15,377 nt of DNA from Thermococcus sp. (GTDB taxonomy: Archaea; Methanobacteriota_B; Thermococci; Thermococcales; Thermococcaceae), in the NCBI GenBank assembly GCA_015522395.1, contig WAMH01000168.1, positions 1 to 15,377 of the forward strand, in the 5' to 3' direction. Position 1 is the first letter of the stretch. Each line of letters starts with the position of its first letter. Positions 6,657 to 14,590 of the stretch are shown one piece after another. The notes beneath the pieces are model-generated. The model did not search any database. It saw nothing but the letters and a program-made list of their open reading frames with translations, and had not been told where the DNA came from. Position numbers and translations under genes: made by a program.

Positions 6657-7934
6657 TCATCCCCCCAGGGTCTTGGAAAGAATCGACTCTATAACCCTCC
6701 ACGGCTCCTTTTGGCGTCCGCCGTAGGTCACGCTCTCCTTCGTGTACCGGATGTACAGTTCGCCTTTTCTCCTGACCTCAATGAGGTTTGCCTCCAATCC
6801 TGCATGGGCCAAGAAGTTCCTGTCGTCAACTTGGGGGTTCGGGCTCTTTCCTTTCATGCGGAGCAACTCGGCGTATCTAATCCACCCTACGTCCATATTC
6901 ACGGATTTAGCTATCCTATCAAGCTCAGTTTTGGTCGAGGCTAGAACCCTCCCCCTGAAAACCCTCTCTGAAAGGAGTTTGAGTTCTTCAATGGAGAGTT
7001 CATCTCTTGGAGGGTTCTGCCCCCCAAGAACCCTCGTCTGGAAGAGGAGCTTGACCAACCTTCCGAAGCCCTCCCCCAGTGAGAGCTCACGATTCACGAG
7101 GCCGTTTGAAATCATTATGTATGAAGTATAGGTGCTTCTCAGCTCCTCGAGTGCATTTGAAATAACCTCCCTCCGAGGAAAGGCCGAGGCAAAAACGAGG
7201 GGCAGTCCATTGACAATGGACGAAATCCATGAGTTCAGCCTTCCGGCGGTTCTTCTTAACTCTCTCAGGTACTTCAGATTTCTCAGGATTGTTCCGTATT
7301 CTCTGCCGGAGAGCGAGAAATTCTTGAGGTACCTCTTGTCTTCGGTGGGTATCCTTTCCAAGAGGGGTGAAGGCTGAACCATAATCCGCTCGATGACGTT
7401 TATTGTGAGTTCCTTCGTGATGCCGGGAACGAAAGGATCCGAGTTGTAGGCGGCGAACATTACATCGTTCGTTATTGCCGCTATTCCAAGGAGTTCCTTT
7501 AACGCCCTGTATGCGAGGAGCGTTATGTAGTTGAGCCCGTGGGTGGAGTCGAAGTGGACGTCGAGCGGTTCATCAGGCGGGAGTATCTGCGCGAGTTCGT
7601 GGAGCAGGTAATAGTAGGCGTCCATTGCGTTCCCCTTGAACGTCCCGTGGGCGAACTGTCCTATTCCCGGAACGATAAGAACATCAACCTCCCTTCCAGC
7701 GCCGATTCTCTCGAGGAAGTCCATCACACGGTTCCTCACGTCTTCCCTGAGGGCTCCATAGGAGGAAAAGTCCATTCCGAGGGTGTCTGAGAGGATTATA
7801 ACCGTCCAATCGGGCTTCAAAGCTTTCTGGAGTATCGGAAGCGTAGACGGACCAACGGAAGCCTCCTCGCCGAAGCGGTACTTCGTTTCCTTCCACCTCT
7901 CAAAGTTTCCCCATGAAACGATGAGAAATCTCAT
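6657..7934 (-). CDS. csx1: CRISPR-associated Csx1, CARF-HEPN ribonuclease
   Basis: Ancillary RNase of type III CRISPR systems. The CARF domain binds cyclic oligoadenylate made by Cas10 and switches on the HEPN RNase, which then cuts RNA without sequence guidance. The protein has 425 residues. It starts MRFLIVSWGN, a Rossmann-like strand and turn. The CARF signature DSTHGLNY is at 129-136, matching the DxTHG motif of Csx1. The HEPN catalytic R-x4-H is RNFLAH (Arg372, His377), near the C-terminus. A helical linker lies between. The frame is open to 8057, but ATG 7934 overlaps the csm5 stop in ATGA and has GGGTGATG seven bases upstream, so it is the true start. It is the last gene of the operon. 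The ligand (cA4 by analogy with P. furiosus Csx1) is inferred. Confidence 0.93.
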   Translation of the reverse strand: MRFLIVSWGNFERWKETKYRFGEEASVGPSTLPILQKALKPDWTVIILSDTLGMDFSSYGALREDVRNRVMDFLERIGAGREVDVLIVPGIGQFAHGTFKGNAMDAYYYLLHELAQILPPDEPLDVHFDSTHGLNYITLLAYRALKELLGIAAITNDVMFAAYNSDPFVPGITKELTINVIERIMVQPSPLLERIPTEDKRYLKNFSLSGREYGTILRNLKYLRELRRTAGRLNSWISSIVNGLPLVFASAFPRREVISNALEELRSTYTSYIMISNGLVNRELSLGEGFGRLVKLLFQTRVLGGQNPPRDELSIEELKLLSERVFRGRVLASTKTELDRIAKSVNMDVGWIRYAELLRMKGKSPNPQVDDRNFLAHAGLEANLIEVRRKGELYIRYTKESVTYGGRQKEPWRVIESILSKTLGG

Positions 7935-9193
7935 CCAATCATCACCCAGCCCATGGGCATCCCATCGGCGAGTCGTCTTGTTTTCGGGAATTCTGCAGAT
8001 ATGTTTCTGTTTTGAGGATTTCTGCCGAGACCGAGTTTTTTCCTTACCCGTTCCCACTTTCTTCTACTCCTGAGGAGAACACCGATGGTCATAGCCAGCC
8101 AGCCGCTTCCCCAGCCGAGCCTTAAAAGGTAGCCCCCGTAACCGGCGAGTGAAGTGTAGAACGCCCTGACGTCCGCCTCCATTCTCCCGTACTTCTTGAC
8201 CTCTTCAAGCTCTGCCCTCACGAGCACCCCGTAGAATTCGTCGATAGCCTCCCCCAGGAAGTCCTCGAAAACGTCCCAGGGAGTTCCTCTGTCCTTCAGG
8301 CACTCCCACAGAACGCCGTTGAAGTGGCCCAGATTCATTCTGAGGAGCTCTGTGTCAACTTTTATCTCAATCCCAACAGTTGTTCCAGGCTCAAGTGCCT
8401 CAACCCATATCGGTATCGGCTGGGAATTCCCAAGAACATCAACCCGATAAACCGCAAGGTGTTTTCTCCCCATTGCATCGCTGTCCCTCACGATGAGGAC
8501 CCTCATGGGGTCCCTCTTGGGCTCATACCTGACACCCAAGCGCCAGTCGGGTTCCATTCCAAAGACTAGGGCCTCGAGCAGGTCATCCACTCTTTTCCTG
8601 TCAAGATGGTGTCTCCTTCCTTTTTTCCCCGCTGGTTCCTCCGTTTCAATCTCTTTCAGCAGGTATGAAAGATAAAAATCAACGAGGTCTTCGCTCCAGC
8701 TGATTTCCTCGGCCAGACCCTGGGTCTTCTTTTCCACTTCTCCCCTCGCGTTTTTAACACCCAGAACAACACCCATAGCAGTTTTGGAATCGCCGCACTC
8801 CCTGAGGACCTTGTAGAGTACAGCAGTCCTTATGGCACCCTTTACACTTGAGCCCGGTATGTAGGGCTTACCGTTCATCTTCATGAACTCGCGGATTGTC
8901 ATGCTCCTCTTTCCAATTTCCCCATGGACTCTGAGGGAGTACTTGGAGTAATCCAGGGGATTGAGACCGAGCCCGTCTATGTACCCCTTCCAAACGTAGG
9001 AGTCCCCAGGGGGACTTTTAAGCAGGTGCAGTATCTCTCCAAAGTTAACTCCCATGCTAATGAGGTCACCCACAAGTCTCTCAGTATCAAGGACATGGAG
9101 AATCCCACCGCCTGGATAGATATCAAGGGGCGTTAGTTCCCTTCCGTTGCCAATGTGGAGCGGTGAGAGCACCTTCAAGCTCATCTCGCTCAT
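7931..9193 (-). CDS. csm5: Csm5, type III-A RAMP protein capping the crRNA 3' end
   Basis: RAMP (RRM-fold) subunit of the Csm effector complex, placed at the head end beside the crRNA 3' end. The protein has 420 residues. The opening MSLKVLSPLHIGNGREL is the first RAMP strand and the family's typical PLHIGNG. YIPGSSVKGAIRTAVLYK (112-128) is the RAMP loop and helix also seen in Csm3. The C-terminal GYLLRLGWGSGW is the glycine-rich loop, and FPKTRRLADGMPMGWV near the end is typical of Csm5. The start ATG at 9193 overlaps the csm4 stop in ATGA, with GGAGGG six bases upstream. The stop overlaps the csx1 start in the same way, so translation is probably coupled. No missing part is evident. Confidence 0.94.
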   Translation of the reverse strand: MSEMSLKVLSPLHIGNGRELTPLDIYPGGGILHVLDTERLVGDLISMGVNFGEILHLLKSPPGDSYVWKGYIDGLGLNPLDYSKYSLRVHGEIGKRSMTIREFMKMNGKPYIPGSSVKGAIRTAVLYKVLRECGDSKTAMGVVLGVKNARGEVEKKTQGLAEEISWSEDLVDFYLSYLLKEIETEEPAGKKGRRHHLDRKRVDDLLEALVFGMEPDWRLGVRYEPKRDPMRVLIVRDSDAMGRKHLAVYRVDVLGNSQPIPIWVEALEPGTTVGIEIKVDTELLRMNLGHFNGVLWECLKDRGTPWDVFEDFLGEAIDEFYGVLVRAELEEVKKYGRMEADVRAFYTSLAGYGGYLLRLGWGSGWLAMTIGVLLRSRRKWERVRKKLGLGRNPQNRNISAEFPKTRRLADGMPMGWVMIG

Positions 9194-10032
9194 TCCAGAC
9201 CCTCCGGGATGAGTGTTGGGATTGGAAACGTTAGGCCGTAAACGTAAACCCTGAACGGGAGGCCGAGTTCAAGGCTTTCGAACCTGCCACCATCGTCCCT
9301 TACCACCGACCCCTCCGAGATGAAGGTCATTTTCGGCTTCCTTCTCCCAAAGCTCCAGCCGCTTTTTCTGAGGATTCTCCAGAGTATGGGTTCTTTTGTT
9401 GGTATCGCGTTAGAAATAGTGATGGCAAAAGGACCCTCGGGAACCCTGATCTTAACCCTCTCAAATTTTGGCTCAAATAGCCCAAAGCCCCAGGTTGATT
9501 TTCCCCCAATTCCAGTATCTCCAAGTAACCTCGCCGCGGGCTCTATAAAGTCCTCGAAAACGTCCCTTGGCCCGGTGTAGAGGAAGTATAATCCAGCGCT
9601 TTCCCTGAACCTGATTTCTTCCCAGAGGTATATCGAGGAATCCTGGGTTACCCTGTCTAGAACAACTTTTGGAACGTCCACTTTGGCGTGGATACCCCTC
9701 TCGGGGACCTCAAAAGGCTCGAGCCTCAGGGCTTTCTCGAAGTTTTTCAGATCTAGGTAACTCGCCCTTCTCACCCTTTTGGCCGTGGCGATGTCCTGTA
9801 CTTCCATCAGTTCAACAGTTAAAGGTTTGGGAAGGTAGTAGGTATCCTCGAAATAGGGGAAGGCCGAGCTTATCCTTGCCCCTCCTTTGAAGGCTTCGAC
9901 AAGCTCATCAACGGCTTTTCTCCCTTCAAGCAGAGCTATGGCATTCGCCATCGCCCCGAAGAGCGTGTCAGCGTGGGGAACTTCCGTAACTGGACCCTTA
10001 AGTTTCAGCTTCACCGCTCTGAACTCCCTCAT
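9190..10032 (-). CDS. csm4: Csm4, type III-A RAMP protein at the crRNA 5' end
   Basis: RAMP subunit that pairs with Cas10 at the foot of the Csm complex and binds the repeat-derived 5' tag of the crRNA. The protein has 280 residues. It opens MREFRAVKLKLKGPVTEVPHADTLFGAMANAI, with the usual Csm4 strand and TLFGA helix. The second domain has LYFLYTGPRD and the glycine-rich loop GIGGKSTWGFGLF (174-186). No catalytic residues are expected. The gene begins 35 bases inside csm3, longer than the 1-4 base overlaps elsewhere in the operon. The ATG at 10032 is preceded by CTGGGGGACG as the ribosome site. A GTG seven codons in is possible but would remove part of the first strand. Confidence 0.93.
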   Translation of the reverse strand: MREFRAVKLKLKGPVTEVPHADTLFGAMANAIALLEGRKAVDELVEAFKGGARISSAFPYFEDTYYLPKPLTVELMEVQDIATAKRVRRASYLDLKNFEKALRLEPFEVPERGIHAKVDVPKVVLDRVTQDSSIYLWEEIRFRESAGLYFLYTGPRDVFEDFIEPAARLLGDTGIGGKSTWGFGLFEPKFERVKIRVPEGPFAITISNAIPTKEPILWRILRKSGWSFGRRKPKMTFISEGSVVRDDGGRFESLELGLPFRVYVYGLTFPIPTLIPEGLE

Positions 10033-10921
10033 TAGCCGCGTCCCCCAGCTTGATCTTCACCTCTGAGAAGAGCTCCTCGAAGTTTTTCAGAACCTCCGAA
10101 ACCGCCTTTCCCTTGGAGTCTATCTTTAATTTTTTATCTTCGTTTCCGGTTCTGTAATACTCGGTGTCTCTGAACTCAATCGAGTCAAACACGAACGTGA
10201 TCTTTCCGTAGCCCCTTGAACCGGAACCGCCGAGATAGCTGTCCTCGAGGAGGATCATCGCGGTGAGTAAGTTCCTGACGTCATCCTCCCACTGGTCAAT
10301 CCTCTCGAGGTTGTAGATAATCTCGAACTCAAACTCCGTTCCAGCAATGACACGTTCGTTGGTTCTTGGATTCGCCTGGGAGGTAACGCGGTCTATGCCA
10401 ACTTCAATCTTCGCCTCAGTTAGCTCCTCTCCTCCCCGCCACTTCTCTACCCATTCCTTGGTTAAGAACGCGTCCCTGACTATAACCCTCGATGGGAAGT
10501 TGCTCTCGTTTCCGCTCGCTCCAAAGAGCCTGCACACTGGACAGTTGAGTGCCTTCCGGTAATCCGGACAGACGTGTATCCATCCCCTGTTTATCCGCCT
10601 GTTGAAGAACTTCCCGCAGTTCTCACTACCTTCCTGCCTGCAGCTGCCCGGTTGGTAATCTCCAAGGCTCGAGTACTTACCTCTGAGCGACTCCAACTGT
10701 GAGTTCACGAATATCTCGAACAGGGACCTCAGCCTCCCCTTGAGGGAGGAGCCGGGGATGTATGGAAGTCCCGTGTGAGGATCTTTTATAACTGGGTTGT
10801 CTATGCCGCCTATTTCGGAGATGTCCCTCTGGGAACCAATGTGGATGCCTGTAACGGCCTTAATCCTGCCCGTTATGACGAGCTTCCCGTAGAACATTCT
10901 GTTCATCGAATCTTTTTCCAT
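9998..10921 (-). CDS. csm3: Csm3, type III-A backbone RAMP and target-RNA nuclease
   Basis: Forms the helical backbone of the Csm complex and cuts target RNA every six bases. The protein has 307 residues, longer than many Csm3 proteins because of a Cys-containing insert. The catalytic Asp should be Asp41 in IGGIDNPVIKDP, which aligns with Asp33 of Streptococcus thermophilus Csm3. YIPGSSLKGRLRSLFE (54-69) is the RAMP loop and helix. Cys residues at 94, 102, 118, 127 and 130 (ending in CPVCRLFG) may bind zinc. The glycine-rich loop GGSGSRGYGK is at 231-240. The last 50 residues are charged. ATG 10921 shares one base with the csm2 stop (TGATG) behind a strong GGAGGGAGGGA; GTG 10924 and the downstream ATG giving MFYGKLVITG are alternatives. 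Confidence 0.95.
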   Translation of the reverse strand: MEKDSMNRMFYGKLVITGRIKAVTGIHIGSQRDISEIGGIDNPVIKDPHTGLPYIPGSSLKGRLRSLFEIFVNSQLESLRGKYSSLGDYQPGSCRQEGSENCGKFFNRRINRGWIHVCPDYRKALNCPVCRLFGASGNESNFPSRVIVRDAFLTKEWVEKWRGGEELTEAKIEVGIDRVTSQANPRTNERVIAGTEFEFEIIYNLERIDQWEDDVRNLLTAMILLEDSYLGGSGSRGYGKITFVFDSIEFRDTEYYRTGNEDKKLKIDSKGKAVSEVLKNFEELFSEVKIKLGDAANEGVQSGEAET

Positions 10922-11481
10922 CACTCCCTCCCTCCAAAGAACTTGTGATACGCGACGACAGCCTGGAGGAAATCGTAAAACTTCCCGAAGTTCTCTCCGG
11001 TCGGTTCCTTCATGAGGACTTCGAGCATAGGGTCAAGAACACCGTGGAACGATTCAAGGGGATACTTCGACTGGCCAGTTGCCTTCCCCACTGTGTATGC
11101 AAGGAGGTAGCGCACTTTGACGATATCGTTTTTTATATCCTCGTCCCCCCTCTTAACCTTCAACTCAGTCATTCTCACCATCTCAAGGGTTTTCCTCACT
11201 TGGTTAGTCTTCAGCCCCTGGGCAACGAGATACGCCGCCACTGTGATGGCGTTGGCCAGCCTCTTCTCAGGAGTCCACTTGTAGAACTCGCCAGCCTCGT
11301 TCACGACTCTGGTAAAATAGGGTTCTATGCTCTTTCTATCCAGCTTCCTTTTTTCAAATGCGCTTTTTATCTCCGAAACGTTTGGGAATTCCCCAAAAAG
11401 CCGGGGAACATCCTCAAAAACATTCCTCCCCTGATACCCACCTCTGGCGTGCCCGCCGTGTCTGTAATTCAAAATCTTCAC
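10921..11481 (-). CDS. csm2: Csm2, small subunit of the type III-A complex
   Basis: All-helical small subunit that forms the inner filament of the Csm complex and contacts the crRNA-target duplex. The protein has 186 residues. The first 25 or so are a basic, Gly- and His-rich tail (RHGGHARGGYQGRN). Helices follow, with the family's LVAQGLKTNQVRKTLEMV and KVRYLLAYTVGKATGQ, ending FYDFLQAVVAYHKFFG. The start is a GTG at 11481 that overlaps the cas10 stop (GTGA) with CAGGGG just upstream. The stop overlaps the csm3 start. The N-terminal tail looks disordered and may bind RNA, which is inference. Confidence 0.93.
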   Translation of the reverse strand: MKILNYRHGGHARGGYQGRNVFEDVPRLFGEFPNVSEIKSAFEKRKLDRKSIEPYFTRVVNEAGEFYKWTPEKRLANAITVAAYLVAQGLKTNQVRKTLEMVRMTELKVKRGDEDIKNDIVKVRYLLAYTVGKATGQSKYPLESFHGVLDPMLEVLMKEPTGENFGKFYDFLQAVVAYHKFFGGRE

Positions 11482-13817
11482 CCCCTGACTGCCATAAGCA
11501 CGATTTTCAAAACCCCATCGATCCAGTAAATCAGCTGGGGTTCGTTCTTTTCAACCGCAGAGGCGTCAATCCCGACGAGTTCTGGGAACGAATCCAAGAG
11601 CCCGTGTCTTCCGAGCAGATACGCTATAAGATAGGCCCAGCGAACGCCTTTTGGATTCCTGACGTAGAGTCCCCTAAGCTCGAGGAGCCTCATTAGGATT
11701 CCCTTTTTAATGTTGAACGGCTTTTTGAGTTCCCCATTACCGGCGTAAATCTTTTCGCCGTACTTCCGCCATAATTCCCCGTACCCCTCCCAAGTGTAGG
11801 AAAGTGGATGCCTTCCATCATCAGGCCGGGTTCTTCCGATGACCGTTATCCTGTCCCTTCCCTCGTCTTTTGCCATCTCGAGTCTCTCGCCCACGACCTC
11901 GGCCATCCGATACATCGGGGTCTTTGGATCAAAGTAGCCCAGTCCCGAGGACAGCGTTAAGTTACCCCCCGTGTAGGCCCTGAACGTTTCACGTATCCTG
12001 AAGGCCAGCTCAAAGACTTGGTCCCAAGCACCAACGATGAAGAAATCGTCCCCGCCGGCGTAAACCACGACCACGTCGGGGGGTTCCGGCCACCGCCCGA
12101 TCGAGGGAACGTCTCCCGTGAGGTATCCAGATTTTCCCTCTATGATCATCCTCAGGTAACCCTTGAAAAAGTAGTCCATAAAGCGCGATGCCGTTGCCAG
12201 CTTTGACGGACTGTCAAGGGAACCGAAGAACTCGCCAAGCCTGTCAACATCACCCCTGAGGACACCTATTCTCTTCACGCCCCTTGATGCGCTCGCCAGC
12301 TCTTCAAAGTCCGCGACACCCTCCTTTTCTCCTGAGGACTTGTAGTAGTCGGCCACGAGGTAGGGCACGAACTCCATGGGCCCCGGAAGGTCGGGGGGTG
12401 TTAGGGTGTTCTTGAGCAGAAGGAACTCTCCCCTTGGAACGGGGCCTTCTCTGTAGGGAATCAAGTGCCTGAAGGGCCCTCCCGTGACGCCTTCTCCCTC
12501 ATGGGCTTTTCTGTCCAAGATAAAACCTCTGAGCTTTGGAAGCTCTTTTCCGAGTTGGAGGAGTTCGTTGCACGTCCCACAGACCATAAGCTCTTCGTCC
12601 CCGAGCCCAAACGGTCGGAGTTCATCCTCACGGACTTCCCTGCCGCAGACCGGGCACTCCACAAGCTTTTGCCCGTGTGAAGGTGAAAAGAGACCATCCA
12701 CCTCTTCAAAGCGTCTCAGCTTCTTCACACTCAGTTTTTTACTTAGCCTCCTCCTCGCCTCTGCGAAGAGGTTCCTCCCGTTCTTTCTGCCGAGCTCTTC
12801 GCCGTTTATCGCCTCCCACTCTAGGGCAAGATAGAGCTTCCCGTCGAACTCGCGGTAAAGCCATTCCACCACGTGTTTCCTGATGCTTTCGAGCTCCCCC
12901 AGTGCATTCTCCGTGTTCTGACCTATTATGAGGAAGTGGCCGCCAGCGTTGAAGACCACGTTGGCCCTCGTTAGCCCAAGCCTTCTCAGAATCTCGAGAA
13001 CGATGTCCCAGCCGATTAGTTCAAGGTACGCGCTCCTCGCGCGGAGATATTTAAGGGTCCCCTTTCCAGTTACGCCGTAGATGAAGTCCTGTATGCCGGA
13101 AAAGTCACCCTCTATCAGGAGAAACCTCTTTTCGCCCTTGCACCTGCCACCTTTCACGTTCTCAGCCGTACACCTCGCCCTGAACATCGCCAGGGCTATC
13201 GCCGAGGTCATGCGCATGTGATCGTAGAGGGAAATAACGTTCCCCTCAGCGGTCACGGAGCTGACGAAGGTGAGGTGCTTTTCGAGAACCGGGAGGAGCC
13301 TGTCAATCCTAGGCTCAACCCTCATCATGTTCATCCACACGTTTCTAATCAGGGGCTTGTAATCACTCCTTCCCAGACTGTCCACTCCACCCGGGATTGG
13401 AAGTCCCTGGGAAAAGTCTAGGGGTACGGGCCTGTAGGCTTTTTCCCTGTTGAAAACCGAGTAGAGCGGTCTTATCTGTTCGGGTTTTCCACTCTCCCTT
13501 TCGGCTGAGGAGAGGTTGTCCGCCTCGTAGACTATCCACAGTGCCCTGATGATGTCTTCCTCGCTGAGCCCAAAGCGTTCCGGATCAACTTCGCGGATCC
13601 TTCTCTTCATTTCCGTTTCGTTCATGTGATCCCAGTGGTGAAACTCCGAAAATAGGGCCAGCAGTTTGTACTCCTCCCTACCGGTGCTTCGAGCCAGTTC
13701 CCTTAGAAACTCGGCCCCCTGTTTGGAGTGGTCGCCCGAGTACAGGCCTGCCCTCTGGACGGGCTTCCCGATGTCGTGCAGAAGCCCCCCGAGGGCCACA
13801 AGTTCTTCAGCCCTCAA
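11478..13817 (-). CDS. cas10: Cas10/Csm1, type III-A signature protein (HD nuclease and oligoadenylate cyclase)
   Basis: Large subunit of the Csm complex. When target RNA binds, it cuts single-stranded DNA through the HD domain and makes cyclic oligoadenylate through the second palm domain. The protein has 779 residues. The HD motif LLHDIGK is near the N-terminus (His14, Asp15). The first palm domain holds EGDFSGIQDFIYG (about 236-248). A zinc-ribbon-like pair is Cys388/Cys391 (CPVC) and Cys413/Cys416 (CGTC). The second palm carries the cyclase motif YAGGDDFF with GGDD at 588-591. A helical C-terminal domain follows. All catalytic motifs are intact, so both activities are expected. The start is a TTG at 13817 with a perfect GGAGGTG five bases upstream, located over the last codons of cas6. 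It feeds Csx1 at the end of the operon. Confidence 0.96.
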   Translation of the reverse strand: MRAEELVALGGLLHDIGKPVQRAGLYSGDHSKQGAEFLRELARSTGREEYKLLALFSEFHHWDHMNETEMKRRIREVDPERFGLSEEDIIRALWIVYEADNLSSAERESGKPEQIRPLYSVFNREKAYRPVPLDFSQGLPIPGGVDSLGRSDYKPLIRNVWMNMMRVEPRIDRLLPVLEKHLTFVSSVTAEGNVISLYDHMRMTSAIALAMFRARCTAENVKGGRCKGEKRFLLIEGDFSGIQDFIYGVTGKGTLKYLRARSAYLELIGWDIVLEILRRLGLTRANVVFNAGGHFLIIGQNTENALGELESIRKHVVEWLYREFDGKLYLALEWEAINGEELGRKNGRNLFAEARRRLSKKLSVKKLRRFEEVDGLFSPSHGQKLVECPVCGREVREDELRPFGLGDEELMVCGTCNELLQLGKELPKLRGFILDRKAHEGEGVTGGPFRHLIPYREGPVPRGEFLLLKNTLTPPDLPGPMEFVPYLVADYYKSSGEKEGVADFEELASASRGVKRIGVLRGDVDRLGEFFGSLDSPSKLATASRFMDYFFKGYLRMIIEGKSGYLTGDVPSIGRWPEPPDVVVVYAGGDDFFIVGAWDQVFELAFRIRETFRAYTGGNLTLSSGLGYFDPKTPMYRMAEVVGERLEMAKDEGRDRITVIGRTRPDDGRHPLSYTWEGYGELWRKYGEKIYAGNGELKKPFNIKKGILMRLLELRGLYVRNPKGVRWAYLIAYLLGRHGLLDSFPELVGIDASAVEKNEPQLIYWIDGVLKIVLMAVRG

Positions 13818-13821
13818 CGTT

Positions 13822-14535
13822 TCACCTCCTGATGGGGTTCAGGAAACCAAAACCCAAACTGTTCTTCTCTCCAAGACCAGCATCCATAATGAACCGGTAG
13901 AACCTCCTCTCGCCGGGGTTTATCCTGTCCTTCTCCAGGAGCTCCCAGTTGGAACCTATCACCGGGAACGGGACGCCGTTCTTAACGACCCTGACGTAGA
14001 CGTCGAGCTTCCCGTTGTTCCTGAGCTTTGGAATGACCCTGTCAAAGAGCGGGCCCTCCAAGATGAAGTCATCATCGTAGAAGGCGTTGTACTTTCTCTC
14101 CGCGTTGTCCTTCAGCCTCTCCATGAAGAAGCGCAGGTCCCTATGCTGGTGGAGCTTGAAGTACTCGTTCTCTTGGGCGTTTCTGTATAGAACTATCGGG
14201 GAACCCGTCTGGAATCTCTTCCTGAGGAGTACCCTGAACTTCCTGACCTCGACCAGTCCAAGCTGGTGCCTGCCGATGTAGATGTAGTTCCTTCCCTTTA
14301 GGTTTGAATAGAGCGCCTCTACGAATCCCCCATCGGGAGATGACACTAGGAGGGTTGGTCTTCCTTCTTTGTCCCTGAAGAAATCCGAGAACGTAAAGAA
14401 CTTGAACCTCGGCTCATCGTGCCTCCCGCCGTACCCGGTGTCCCGGAGCATGTTGTAGATGAACCCTTGAACTGCGTGCTTATTGGGCTGGTTGGGTGCG
14501 CCGGTATGGCTCTCGAGAGTTATTTTCAGGCGCAT
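13822..14535 (-). CDS. cas6: Cas6, CRISPR precursor-RNA endonuclease
   Basis: Cuts precursor crRNA inside the repeats to give crRNAs with an 8-base 5' tag, which are handed to the Csm complex. The protein has 237 residues. Tyr27 (GFIYN), His39 and Lys45 (GGRHDEPRFK) fall in the same order and spacing as the Tyr31/His46/Lys52 triad of P. furiosus Cas6. The C-terminal Gly-rich loop GLGEKNSLGFGF is nearly identical to the Pyrococcus one. I start at ATG 14535 (MRLKITLES), seven bases after GGTG; the frame also opens at a GTG at 14544, inside that ribosome site. This is the first gene of the operon, 4 bases before cas10. No CRISPR repeat is in the window, so its substrate is transcribed elsewhere. 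Confidence 0.94.
   Translation of the reverse strand: MRLKITLESHTGAPNQPNKHAVQGFIYNMLRDTGYGGRHDEPRFKFFTFSDFFRDKEGRPTLLVSSPDGGFVEALYSNLKGRNYIYIGRHQLGLVEVRKFRVLLRKRFQTGSPIVLYRNAQENEYFKLHQHRDLRFFMERLKDNAERKYNAFYDDDFILEGPLFDRVIPKLRNNGKLDVYVRVVKNGVPFPVIGSNWELLEKDRINPGERRFYRFIMDAGLGEKNSLGFGFLNPIRR
13823..13829 (-). promoter_or_regulatory. Strong ribosome binding site that fixes the TTG start of cas10
   Basis: GGAGGTG on the minus strand, five bases before the TTG at 13817. It lies across the last codons and the TGA stop of cas6, and decides in favour of the rare TTG start. Confidence 0.75.
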
Positions 14536-14580
14536 TATGCACACCTAGAGACGCTAACATGGCAATAGGCAACACCGATG

Positions 14581-14590
14581 CTTATAAATA
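14581..14590 (-). promoter_or_regulatory. TATA box of the cas6-csm-csx1 operon
   Basis: The minus strand reads ATATTTATAAGC, a near-ideal archaeal TATA box with an A-rich stretch before it. It lies about 50 bases before the cas6 ATG at 14535. Transcription would start near 14560. The following genes overlap or nearly touch and none has a comparable internal promoter, so all seven are probably read from here. Confidence 0.65.

Noticed and set aside
7935..8057. 41-residue N-terminal extension of Csx1
   Set aside because: It overlaps the end of csm5. ATG 7934 starts the typical MRFLIVSWGN strand and has the usual ATGA overlap and ribosome site.
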